From Microbacterium album (lineage in GTDB: Bacteria; Actinomycetota; Actinomycetes; Actinomycetales; Microbacteriaceae), in contig NZ_BMJY01000009.1 in NCBI RefSeq assembly GCF_014643695.1, positions 228-64,227 on the forward strand: a stretch of 64,000 nt of DNA. Direction: 5' to 3'. How positions within the stretch are numbered: position 1 is the stretch's first letter; each line of letters begins with the position of its first letter. Positions 55,335 to 63,722 of the stretch are shown piece by piece. Both the position numbers and the translations under genes were made by a program. The notes beneath the pieces were generated by a model. That model was not told the origin of the DNA, did no database searches, and saw nothing but the letters and a program-made list of their open reading frames with translations.

Positions 55335-56201
55335 CATGAAAAAGCAGACCTCGTCGTTGTCAGCGGCGCCTCCACCGGACTCGGTGCGGCCACCAGCCGA
55401 GCGCTGGCGGCACGGGGCTTCCACGTCCTCGCTGGGGTGCGGCGCGAACAGGACGGCGAGCGGCTCGACCAGGCTCGGATCGAGCCCGTCATCCTCGACA
55501 TCAACCGCGGCGAGGACATCGCTCGCCTCGCGGCGCGCGTCGACTCCTCCGGGAAGCGGCTGCACGCGATCGTCAACAACGCGGGCATGGCCGCCAATGC
55601 GCCGGTGGAGACGCTGCCGCTGGACGACTGGCGAGCCGTGTTCGACGTGAACGTCTTCGGCGCCGTCGCGCTCACGCAGGCGCTACTGCCCGCGCTGCGT
55701 CGCGACAGGGGGCGAGTGGTGAACATCAGCTCGATCGGCGGCAAAGTCGCGATGCCCGCGTTCGGTGCCTACTCCGGCAGCAAGTTCGCCCTCGAGGCGA
55801 TCAGCGACGCCCTGCGACAGGAGGTCGCCCCTCACGGAGTGCAGGTCGTGATTGTTGAGCCGGGTGGTATGCGCACGGAGATGGGCGCACGCGGTACCGC
55901 CGCCGCCAAAGCGCAGCTCGAGCGGATGACTCCGCAGCAGCGCGAGGCCTACAGCGGCACGATGCGCGCGTTCCTCGGCTACGCCGCCGCCCTCGACCAC
56001 ACGGGGCTGACTGCCGACAAGGCCGCCCGCACCGTGGCGTCCGCGATCACGACGCCGCGACCGCGGACGCGCTACACGATCGGCCGCGAGGCCGCGTTCC
56101 TGTCCCGACTCGTCCGGTTCACGCCGGACCGTGTGCTCGACCGCATGATCGCGCAGACCCTGCGCAGCCAGAGCAAGGACACCGCGACCGCTGCCGCTTA
56201 G
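55323..56201 (+). CDS. Short-chain dehydrogenase/reductase
   Basis: 292 residues. NAD(P) motif SGASTGLG near 14-21, NNAG near 86, catalytic Ser in ISSIGG near 137 and YSGSK (Tyr, Lys) near 150. There is no SD and the ATG lies in a TetR operator, so the mRNA may be leaderless or a later start used. Divergent from and likely repressed by the TetR protein. Substrate unknown. Confidence 0.87.
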   Translation: MTLSHEKADLVVVSGASTGLGAATSRALAARGFHVLAGVRREQDGERLDQARIEPVILDINRGEDIARLAARVDSSGKRLHAIVNNAGMAANAPVETLPLDDWRAVFDVNVFGAVALTQALLPALRRDRGRVVNISSIGGKVAMPAFGAYSGSKFALEAISDALRQEVAPHGVQVVIVEPGGMRTEMGARGTAAAKAQLERMTPQQREAYSGTMRAFLGYAAALDHTGLTADKAARTVASAITTPRPRTRYTIGREAAFLSRLVRFTPDRVLDRMIAQTLRSQSKDTATAAA

Positions 56202-58386
56202 GACCGCGGTCTTCGAAGGACCTCGCTCGACGCAGGGCGGTCAGCACGAAGTAGCTGCCGAACCGGGCGACGGCCATGGCGGCCGCCAGGTGGTCGCGCC
56301 CGCCGCCGCGCACCGAGCAGGCGAGCGCGACGACGCCCGGGAGCGAGATCCGGACGGCGCCCGTTCCGGTGGCGGACGCCCCGCCCTCCGAGTGTTCGAT
56401 CGACACGCTCAGCGTCGTCAGGTCTCGGAGCAATGAGCGGCGGCCTCTCGTAGCGGCTTTCGTGCCCGTGATGCGGCCATGGCAGCGCCGGCCGTCCGTG
56501 TAGCTCAGGTCGTAGCGCATGTACAGGCCGTCGCCGCGCGCGCGAGGGAACAGCGTGAGATCGCCGCGCACCTCGGCACGGGCATCGCCGAGATCGAGGA
56601 CACCGGTCACGGACGCGACCGGAGCCGGCTCGCCGACCGGCACGCCGCTGTCGGGCAGCTCGACCGCGAGGCGCAGGCGCAGGGCTCTCGCGCTCGTCGA
56701 GCCCGACTCGACCAACTCGACCTCGCCCGACAGCACCTCGCGGAAGACCACTGGCCGCGGCGAGGGGTCGTACGAGTGCCGGTGGACGTGCCGCCACTGC
56801 TGCACGGCGAGCATGGCCTCGTCCTCCGGCACGGCGGCTCGAGCCGCGTGCGCTCGCTCGGGGGCACGCCACGTCTCATCCCCCGTCAGCTCGCGGATGG
56901 CGGCCTCGACGCGACGCTCGGCGACCGCGGTGATCGTCGCCGAGGGGTTCACTCCGGTGGACGCGGGGATGCCGGCGCCATCGACGACGTACAGCCGGGG
57001 ATACCCGTGCACCTGGCCCGAACGGTCGATGACGCTGGAACACGGATCGTCGCCCATCGGCGCGCCGCCGAGATTGTGCACGGTCACGCCGGTGCGCAGG
57101 AACACCCACGACGGCAGGAACCTCACGCGCCCGCCGAGCTGACGGGCCGCTTGTCTGGCGGCGCGCATCTCGGCTCGGTACAGGGGGGCGTTGGGCCGGT
57201 TTCGCCAGGCGACGCGGGCCTCGCCGTTGTGGTCGAGAGTGAGCACACCATCGGCGGTGTCCCGGCCCATCATCAGCAGCGCCATCGTGCCTCGGCTGCG
57301 GGAGCCCTCGGGCCGGCGCCGAGCGCGCGGATTCCTCGCCCTGGCCGGACGACGCAGCGGGTTGAGGGAGCGCACGAGCTCGCTGAGCTGAGCCGGATAA
57401 GCCCCGTCCTGCACCTGGAACCAGACCTTCTCCTTGCCGATGTGGCAGTCGACGATCGTCGTGGTCGTGATCGTCGGGCCACGCTGCGGGCTGAGTTCGC
57501 TCCTCGGCCGGGAGACAAACGCGAGGAAGTCGCCGTTGCCCGAGAACCCACGCCCCAGCGCTGGCGAGAGGTCAGGCAGCGTCCGAAGCACGTCGCGATT
57601 GCGCAGCAGCAGCTCAGTGGTGCCCACCGCACCGGCGGCCAGGAACACCGCTCGGGCCTGCACCAGTCCACGCCGCCCCGCGGCGCGATCCAGGTAACCC
57701 ACCTCGTATCCGAGTGCGGACGGCGCGATGCGATCCACTTCGCAGAGCGTGCGTGCCTCCGCTCCGTGCTCTTCCGCGATGCTCAGGTAGTTGCGGTCGA
57801 CGCTGTTCTTCGCGCCTTCGTTGCACCCGAACATGCACTCGCCGACGAAGGTGCACTCCCCCGCGCGCGGCGGTCCCGGATGATCGGCGAAGGTCACGGC
57901 CAGAAGCGGGCGCACCGTCCCCGCTGGCCGATGGAGCCGGGACGCCGCGCCCTCCATCGCAACGGTCCGGGCAGGGACCTGGCCCGTGAGCGGGTCGGTT
58001 CCGACCGGACGCACGCGCAGCATGTGCGCCGCCACGTCGTAATAGGGGTCGAGCGCATCGCGATCGTAACCGTCGGGCCAGGAATCGAAGACCTCCCTCG
58101 GCGGACGGGCGAACACGTTCGCATACACCAGAGAACCGCCGCCCCACCCCGCAGCCTGCACGCTGGCCATCCGGTCGAGCCAGCGGATGTCGTAGAGGCC
58201 CTGGTCCTTGCCCCAGAGCCAGTCGTCCTCGAGCTTTCCGACATCGCGTGGAAAGTCGCCCGGCTTCCACCGACGGCCTCGTTCCAGCACGACCACCGAC
58301 AGCCCCGCCTGCGCGAGGCGGGCCGCCGCGGCCGCGCCGCCGAATCCGCTTCCGACGACCACCGCATCGACGCGCACGTGCTCCAC
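56119..58386 (-). CDS. GMC-type FAD oxidoreductase (cholesterol-oxidase-like)
   Basis: 755 residues. FAD motif VVGSGFGGAAAAARL near 9-23, LERGRRW, WGGGSLVYANVF, and a C-terminal NPSATITAVAE. Residues about 520-735 form an extra domain with no recognised function. The last 28 residues (Arg/Ser/Cys-rich) overlap the 3' end of the convergent SDR. GTG at 58386 has GGGAGG eight bases upstream. Divergent from TetR 58450, and both carry the TGAGTG-N6-CACTC operator. Likely sterol or similar alcohol oxidation (inference). Confidence 0.82.
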   Translation of the reverse strand: MEHVRVDAVVVGSGFGGAAAAARLAQAGLSVVVLERGRRWKPGDFPRDVGKLEDDWLWGKDQGLYDIRWLDRMASVQAAGWGGGSLVYANVFARPPREVFDSWPDGYDRDALDPYYDVAAHMLRVRPVGTDPLTGQVPARTVAMEGAASRLHRPAGTVRPLLAVTFADHPGPPRAGECTFVGECMFGCNEGAKNSVDRNYLSIAEEHGAEARTLCEVDRIAPSALGYEVGYLDRAAGRRGLVQARAVFLAAGAVGTTELLLRNRDVLRTLPDLSPALGRGFSGNGDFLAFVSRPRSELSPQRGPTITTTTIVDCHIGKEKVWFQVQDGAYPAQLSELVRSLNPLRRPARARNPRARRRPEGSRSRGTMALLMMGRDTADGVLTLDHNGEARVAWRNRPNAPLYRAEMRAARQAARQLGGRVRFLPSWVFLRTGVTVHNLGGAPMGDDPCSSVIDRSGQVHGYPRLYVVDGAGIPASTGVNPSATITAVAERRVEAAIRELTGDETWRAPERAHAARAAVPEDEAMLAVQQWRHVHRHSYDPSPRPVVFREVLSGEVELVESGSTSARALRLRLAVELPDSGVPVGEPAPVASVTGVLDLGDARAEVRGDLTLFPRARGDGLYMRYDLSYTDGRRCHGRITGTKAATRGRRSLLRDLTTLSVSIEHSEGGASATGTGAVRISLPGVVALACSVRGGGRDHLAAAMAVARFGSYFVLTALRRARSFEDRGPKRQRSRCPCSGCAGSARSCGRAHGPA

Positions 58387-58405
58387 GGTGCACCTCCCTT
58401 TCGAA

Positions 58406-58448
58406 TGAGTGATTGACCACTCACTACGGGTGAGTGTACAGTCACTCT
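58406..58448. promoter_or_regulatory. Two copies of a TetR operator
   Basis: TGAGTG-ATTGAC-CACTCA (58406-58423) and TGAGTG-TACAGT-CACTCT (58431-58448) are the same 6-6-6 element, the second ending one base before the TetR ATG. A third copy is at 59054. Confidence 0.75.
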
Positions 58449-58449
58449 C

Positions 58450-59013
58450 ATGGCAACGCGAAGCTCGATCCTTTCCACAGCCGACACGCGCCGACCGATG
58501 GTCGCGGCGGCAGCACTCTCCGAGTTCGCGCGCGGCGGATACCACGGCACCACCGTGGCTCACGTGGCCCGCGCGGCGAAGATCTCCCCCGCCTACGTCT
58601 TCAAGCTCTATCCGCGCAAGGAGGCCCTCTTCGTCGCCGCACTCGAGGCGTGCTTCGACCGCATCCTCGACGCACTGTCCGAAGGAGCGGACGCCGCCCC
58701 CTCCCCCTCGCCCGCCGCGGTACTGGAGGCGATGGGCGACGCGTACGCCGCGCTCATCCGCGACCGAACCCTGCTCATGCTGCAGGTCCATGCGCAATCG
58801 GTGGCGGAGATCGAGGAGATCGGGTCCGCGCTCCGCGCGGGACTCGCGCGAGTGACCGAGTTCGCCCGAGACCGGTCAGGAGGAAGCGATGACGACGTGC
58901 AGCGATTCATGGCCTACGGGCAGCTCTGCCACCTGATCGTCACCGCGCGCATCGACGAGAGTCCCGCACGCTGGGCGCAGATCCTCTCGCAGGGCATCCG
59001 CCACCCCGACTAG
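58450..59013 (+). CDS. TetR-family repressor
   Basis: 187 residues. HTH at about 20-65 (VARAAKISPAYVFKLYPRKEALF). It lies between the GMC oxidase and MFS genes, and all three have the same operator. No room for an SD after the operator, so the message is probably leaderless. Confidence 0.87.
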   Translation: MATRSSILSTADTRRPMVAAAALSEFARGGYHGTTVAHVARAAKISPAYVFKLYPRKEALFVAALEACFDRILDALSEGADAAPSPSPAAVLEAMGDAYAALIRDRTLLMLQVHAQSVAEIEEIGSALRAGLARVTEFARDRSGGSDDDVQRFMAYGQLCHLIVTARIDESPARWAQILSQGIRHPD

Positions 59014-59053
59014 CGACCCCCGCTCCGGGCGCGCCCACGCATGCCCGAAAGAG

Positions 59054-59071
59054 TGAGTGATGAATCACTCT
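59054..59071. promoter_or_regulatory. Third copy of the TetR operator
   Basis: TGAGTG-ATGAAT-CACTCT lies 44 bases before the MFS start and repeats the element found twice at 58406-58448. Confidence 0.7.
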
Positions 59072-59114
59072 CCCCCGTGTTTCCTCAGAACCTCACCACC
59101 GAAAGGAGTCCCTC

Positions 59115-60536
59115 ATGACTGTCACCGCTCCCCTCGCCGCACCCCCGCGATCGACGCACAGCGCGCGGCGCTGGCTCGCCCTGAGCGTCCTCGCCCTCGC
59201 ACAGTTCCTCGTGGTGCTCGACGCCTCCATCGTCAACATCGCCCTCCCCGTCCTCGGATCCCAATTGGGAATGGGCACCGCCGCGCTCGCCTGGGTCATC
59301 ACGGCGTACGTCCTCGCCTTCGGCGGCCTGCTCCTCCTCGGCGGACGCCTCGCCGACCGCTACGGACACCGCCGGGTCTTCCTCATCGGAACCGCCGGGT
59401 TCGTGGCCGCCTCCGCTCTGGCCGGCCTTTCCCTCACCAGCGAGATACTCCTGGCAGCCCGTGCCATCCAGGGGGCGTCGGCGGCGCTGCTCGCGCCGGC
59501 GGCGCTCGCCCTGCTCACCGGGTTGTTCCCCGACCCGACGGAGCGCACCAAGGCGCTGGGTGTGTGGGGCGGCGTCGCGGGAGTGGGGTCGGCAGCGGGC
59601 GTGCTGCTCGGCGGCGTCCTGACGGCCGCGTTCGGGTGGCAGTCGGTGTTCTTCGTCAACATCCCCATCGGGGCCGTCGTGCTCGTCGCGGTTCCGCTGC
59701 TGATCGCCCGGGACACATCGATCGTGCGCGGCAAGCTCGATCTGCCGGGCGCGGCCACGATCACCGGAGCGCTCGTCGCGGCCGTCGGGGCGCTGAGCGC
59801 CGTCGAGCAGATCGGACTCGCGCATCCGCTCACGATCGCTCTCGCCGCAGCCGCGCTCGTGCTGGGCGTCGCGTTCGTCCTCATCGAGCGTCGGACCGCT
59901 GAGCCGCTCGTGCCGCTCGCGGTGTTCGGCAACCGCAGCCTCAGCCTGGGCAACATCGTCATGGTGCTCATCGGTGCGGCGATGGTCGCCCTGTTCTTCG
60001 CGCTCTCCGTGTTCATGCAGGCCGTGCTCGGCTACGACGCGCTCACGACGGGACTCACACAGCTGCCGCTCGCGGGCGCCCTCGTGATCGTCGCCGGCCT
60101 CGCACCCGTCGCCATCCAGCGCGTCGGCACGAGGACGACACTCATCGGGTCGCTCGCGGTGCTCGCCGCGGGCCTGGTCTGGCTGTCGCTCGCCCCTTCC
60201 GACGCCGGATTCCTCACGCACATCCTCGGGCCGAGCCTTCTGATCGGGATCGGAATGGGCGGCGCATTCGTCACGACCACGCAGCTGGCGGTCGACGGCG
60301 TCGACGGCGGGGAGGCCGGGCTCGCCGGCGGCCTCGTCAACACCAGCCAGCAGATCGGCGGCGCCCTCGGCCTCGCCGTCCTCGGCACGCTCGCGGCGGT
60401 CCGCACCGACTCGCTGATCGAGGCCGGCGTAGCCGCCCCCGAGGCCGCCACCAACGGCTTCTCCTGGATCTTCCTCGGAGCCGCCGTCGCCACCCTCCTC
60501 GCTGCCGCGGCGGCCTCGTTCCACCGCGGGCGTTGA
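59115..60536 (+). CDS. DHA2-type MFS drug exporter (EmrB/QacA-like)
   Basis: 473 residues, about 14 membrane segments. VLDASIVNIALPVL and GGRLADRYGHRRVF are the family motifs D1 and A, and GPSLLIGIGMGG is conserved. Exports toxic organic compounds with proton counterflow. GAAAGGAG precedes the ATG. Under the same operator as TetR, so it is probably induced by the TetR ligand. Confidence 0.88.
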   Translation: MTVTAPLAAPPRSTHSARRWLALSVLALAQFLVVLDASIVNIALPVLGSQLGMGTAALAWVITAYVLAFGGLLLLGGRLADRYGHRRVFLIGTAGFVAASALAGLSLTSEILLAARAIQGASAALLAPAALALLTGLFPDPTERTKALGVWGGVAGVGSAAGVLLGGVLTAAFGWQSVFFVNIPIGAVVLVAVPLLIARDTSIVRGKLDLPGAATITGALVAAVGALSAVEQIGLAHPLTIALAAAALVLGVAFVLIERRTAEPLVPLAVFGNRSLSLGNIVMVLIGAAMVALFFALSVFMQAVLGYDALTTGLTQLPLAGALVIVAGLAPVAIQRVGTRTTLIGSLAVLAAGLVWLSLAPSDAGFLTHILGPSLLIGIGMGGAFVTTTQLAVDGVDGGEAGLAGGLVNTSQQIGGALGLAVLGTLAAVRTDSLIEAGVAAPEAATNGFSWIFLGAAVATLLAAAAASFHRGR

Positions 60537-60559
60537 TCCATGTCCCGCGCGACCGATCG

Positions 60560-60597
60560 CGCACCGCCGCGGGCGCATCGCGCGCCGCGGCGGTGCG
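60560..60597. terminator. Bidirectional hairpin terminator
   Basis: CGCACCGCCGCGG (60560-60572) and CCGCGGCGGTGCG (60585-60597) form a perfect 13-bp stem between the convergent MFS and XRE genes. Confidence 0.75.
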
Positions 60598-60598
60598 G

Positions 60599-61435
60599 CT
60601 ACTCGGTGGCGCGGGTGGCGGCGAGGGAGCCGAGCAGGCCGAGGGCCTCGGCGCTCGCGCTGCCGGGCGGGGCGTGATGGACGATGAGCTGCAGGCCCGG
60701 GGTGCTGCGCACATCGAAGGCGTCGTAGTCGAGGGTCAGCAAGCCGACGTCGGGATGGCGGAACTGTTTGGCTTCACGGGTCTTGCCGCGCACATCCTGG
60801 CGGCTCCACAGGTCGCGGAACGCGCTGCTGTGGGCGGTGAGCTCATCGAGGAGCGCGACCAGGCGGGGCGCCTGCGGGTCATGTCCCACGGCCAGGCGCA
60901 GGTGCGCGGCGACAGAGTGGGCGGCGCGATCCCAGTCCACGTAGAAGTCGCGTCCGGCGGGGTCGAGGAACGTCATGCGGGCCAGGTTGTCCGCTTCGCC
61001 GAACGCCGAGTGCAGGACGCGGGCGAGGTCGTTCGCGGCCACGATGTCCAGGGCCCGGTCGATCACGTACGCCGGGGTCGCACTCCAAGCCTCCAGCAGC
61101 GCGGCCAGCTCCGGTCGGACGATCTGACCCGGGGCGTGGCGCTGCTCGGGAGCGGCGTGCCCGGCGAGCCGATGGAGGTGCGCGCGGGCGTCGGCGCCCA
61201 GCTCCAATGCGCGGGCGAGTGCGTCGAGGATCTGGGTGGAGGGGTGCCGCTCGCGGCCCTGCTCGAGTCGGGTGTAGTAGTCCACGCTGAGCCCGGCGAG
61301 CACGGCGACCTCCTCGCGGCGCAAGCCCGGGACTCGCCGGTGGCCGGACGAGCTGAGCGCCTCGGGCTGCGGGCGCAGCGCGGCGCGGCGGGCGCGGAGG
61401 AAGCTCCCCAGCTCGTTGCGGTCATTGCCGTCCAT
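60599..61435 (-). CDS. XRE-type regulator with MmyB-like ligand domain
   Basis: 278 residues. HTH at about 15-75 (RREEVAVLAGLSVDYYTRLEQGR), then an MmyB-like ligand domain (about 100-270). Divergent from an aldo/keto reductase, a common pair. ATG 61435 chosen; upstream ATG at 61465 is not in a good context. Confidence 0.85.
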   Translation of the reverse strand: MDGNDRNELGSFLRARRAALRPQPEALSSSGHRRVPGLRREEVAVLAGLSVDYYTRLEQGRERHPSTQILDALARALELGADARAHLHRLAGHAAPEQRHAPGQIVRPELAALLEAWSATPAYVIDRALDIVAANDLARVLHSAFGEADNLARMTFLDPAGRDFYVDWDRAAHSVAAHLRLAVGHDPQAPRLVALLDELTAHSSAFRDLWSRQDVRGKTREAKQFRHPDVGLLTLDYDAFDVRSTPGLQLIVHHAPPGSASAEALGLLGSLAATRATE

Positions 61436-61460
61436 GATGTCGACGGTACGCCGCCTCCGC

Positions 61461-61478
61461 CCCACGTTCCTGCGTGGG
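61461..61478. promoter_or_regulatory. Inverted repeat between XRE and AKR genes
   Basis: CCCACG-TTCCTG-CGTGGG is a perfect 6-bp dyad 26 bases upstream of the XRE start. Possible operator. Confidence 0.4.
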
Positions 61479-61607
61479 CTGCTCCCAGGAAACGGTCGGC
61501 CTGGTTGCGGGCGTCGGCGCGATCGAGCATGGAATCACTCCGCGACGCGCCCCGATCGAGGCGCGGGCGGGAGCGTTCACGACTCCGTTCCCGATCTGAA
61601 GGACATC

Positions 61608-62693
61608 ATGCGCTACACCTTGCTCGGCCGCTCCGGCATCCGCGTCTCCGAGTTCGCGCTCGGCACCATGACCTTCGGCGACGACTGGGGGTGGGGCGCT
61701 CCGGCTGAAACCAGCACAAGGATCCTGGACGCGTACGCCGAGGCGGGCGGCAACTTCATCGACACCGCCAACCTCTACACCGGCGGCAGGGCCGAGACGA
61801 TTCTCGGCGACGCGTTGAAGGGGCGCCGGGACCGGTTCGTGCTCGGCACTAAGTTCACGCTGCAGACCGAGGCCGGAGACCCCAACGCCGCCGGCAACCA
61901 CCGCAAGAATTTGACCCGGTCGCTCGAGGCAAGCCTGCGTCGCCTGCAGACCGACCACATCGACGTGCTGTGGGTGCACGCCCGCGACACGCTGACGCCG
62001 CTGCCGGAGCTGATGCGGGCGCTGGACGACCAGGTCCGGGCCGGGAAGGTTCTCCACGTCGGCGTCTCGGACTGGCCGGCGTGGGAGATCGCCGAGGCCA
62101 CCACCCTCGCCGAGCTCCGGGGATGGTCACCGTTCATCGGCGTGCAGCTGCGCTACAACCTGCTCAGCCGCTCCGTGGAATCCGAACTGATACCGATGGC
62201 GAAGGCGCACGACCTCGCCGTACTCGCCTGGGGTCCGCTGGCCGAAGGGCGCCTGACCGGGAAGTACCTCGACGGTGGTGAAGGGCGCCTCACCCGCGGC
62301 GGCTGGGACTTCAGCGGCGAGAGCGGCGACCACATCGTCCGCGAGGTCGTCGCGATCGCCGAGGCCGGCGGGTGGACGCCCGCGCAGGTCGCATTCGCCT
62401 GGTTGCGCTCCCGCCCCGGCACCGTCATCCCGCTGCTCGGCGCCACGAGCGAGCAGCAGCTGCGGACGAACCTCGCCGCCGCCGACATCCTCCTGGACGC
62501 CGACATCCTGGACCGGCTCGACGAGATCAGCGCCCCGCGGCGTGGTTTCCCGCACGACGTCATGGCGGGCGAGGACATGATCGGTCTCGCCTATGGTGAC
62601 CAGTGGCGCCGGATCGTCGACCGCAGACGCGCGTCGCGCCGCCCCGTCAACGACGACGACCGGCTCGCGTCGGTCACCGCCCCGCAGGGATGA
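61608..62693 (+). CDS. Aldo/keto reductase
   Basis: 361 residues. Catalytic tetrad: Asp and Tyr in DTANLYTGG near 52-57, Lys in GTKF near 81, His in WVHARD near 123. NADPH-dependent reduction of a carbonyl. SD GAAGGA. Followed by an Atu4866-domain protein with overlapping ends. Confidence 0.88.
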   Translation: MRYTLLGRSGIRVSEFALGTMTFGDDWGWGAPAETSTRILDAYAEAGGNFIDTANLYTGGRAETILGDALKGRRDRFVLGTKFTLQTEAGDPNAAGNHRKNLTRSLEASLRRLQTDHIDVLWVHARDTLTPLPELMRALDDQVRAGKVLHVGVSDWPAWEIAEATTLAELRGWSPFIGVQLRYNLLSRSVESELIPMAKAHDLAVLAWGPLAEGRLTGKYLDGGEGRLTRGGWDFSGESGDHIVREVVAIAEAGGWTPAQVAFAWLRSRPGTVIPLLGATSEQQLRTNLAAADILLDADILDRLDEISAPRRGFPHDVMAGEDMIGLAYGDQWRRIVDRRRASRRPVNDDDRLASVTAPQG

Positions 62694-62722
62694 TGCCGCA
62701 GAACGACGCCGGGAGACCGATC

Positions 62723-63361
62723 ATGACCGCCGAGCACACCGGACCGCTCGTGTTCACCGACGCCACCGTGCACCTCACGCCCACACGCACGGTGCGCGGC
62801 GACGTGTGGACGGACGGCCGTACCATCACCCACGCGGGCCCCGTGGGACCCAACGAGCGGCCCGACGATGCCCGGACAATCCACGCCGGCGGTGCGACGA
62901 TCGTGCCGATACTGGTCGACAGCGCGCTGCGCGCCCGCCCCGCGCACGAGCGGGACGCCTACGACCTGGCGCCGGGGAACCCTGCGACCTTCGCCGTCAC
63001 CCGCGCCCGCGTCACCGAACCGCAGGTGCGCGGCTCGCTCATCATCCGCCCCGCCGACCTCCTCGCGATCGTCGTCGACGGGGAGATCCTGGCCAGGAAC
63101 GGCGCGCCCACCACCCGCGCCGCGGTCAGCGATCCGGACGCCTGGATCGGGGCGTGGATCGACCGCTCCCAGGCCATCGAACAGCACCTGCTCCCGAATG
63201 GCCGCTACACCGAGACCCGCAGCGGGCGCGTCGACGCGTGGGTCGGCGCGTACTGGACTCGCGGCGACCGCATCGCCTACCTCGATGACACGGGATTCTG
63301 GGCGTTCGGAGTGCTCGCTGACGACGTCCTGCACCACGCCGGCTTCATCATGACGCGCTGA
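62723..63361 (+). CDS. Atu4866-domain protein
   Basis: 212 residues. Residues about 1-115 look like the N-terminal beta-sandwich of amidohydrolases (LVFTDATVHLTPTRTVRGDVW). Residues about 138-212 match the small Atu4866 barrel (WIGAWIDRSQAIEQHLLPNG, VGAYWTRGDRIAYLDDTGFW). GGGAGA fits ATG 62723; ATG 62690, overlapping the reductase stop, is the alternative. The role is unknown; linked to the reductase. Confidence 0.75.
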   Translation: MTAEHTGPLVFTDATVHLTPTRTVRGDVWTDGRTITHAGPVGPNERPDDARTIHAGGATIVPILVDSALRARPAHERDAYDLAPGNPATFAVTRARVTEPQVRGSLIIRPADLLAIVVDGEILARNGAPTTRAAVSDPDAWIGAWIDRSQAIEQHLLPNGRYTETRSGRVDAWVGAYWTRGDRIAYLDDTGFWAFGVLADDVLHHAGFIMTR

Positions 63362-63378
63362 CCGACGCCGGGGCGTCA

Positions 63379-63552
63379 TCACCGCCCGAGCCAACGCGCG
63401 ATGCGGTCGCGCCGAGCCGCCCGCCGTTCGCAGCGCCGCCGAGTCGCGGCATCCCGCCGCGCCTGCTCGCGCTCGGTACGCCGGATCTCATCCTGAACGA
63501 TGGCCAGCAGTTGCTCGGGGTAGACATCGCGGTGGATGTCGAAGTGGGGCAT
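63379..63552 (-). CDS. Small basic hypothetical protein
   Basis: 57 residues, Arg-rich, mostly one helix after MPHFDIHRDVYPEQLLAIVQ. GGGAGAAG lies before ATG 63552. Its 3' end is near a small GACGC/GCGTC hairpin (63364-63377). Such small proteins are common in actinobacteria near regulators; no known function. Confidence 0.55.
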   Translation of the reverse strand: MPHFDIHRDVYPEQLLAIVQDEIRRTEREQARRDAATRRRCERRAARRDRIARWLGR

Positions 63553-63684
63553 GGTCTTCTCCCAGTCAGCTCGTGTGGGTGATCGAATGATCGACGTTCG
63601 AAAGAGGCACATTTCGACGTCTGCGGCGAGCGTACGAATGTGAGCGCGCTCGAAATCAAGCACCCGGCGTCGAACCACGCGGGC

Positions 63685-63716
63685 CTGTACTTAGAGCGCG
63701 GTCGAAGGCCTATCGT
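63685..63716 (+). promoter_or_regulatory. MerR-type promoter
   Basis: TGTACT (63686-63691) and TATCGT (63711-63716) are separated by 19 bp, the long spacer typical for MerR control, with the imperfect dyad TTAGAGCGCGGTCGAA in between. The predicted start of the message lies about on ATG 63723, so it would be leaderless. Confidence 0.5.
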
Positions 63717-63722
63717 GTCCGC

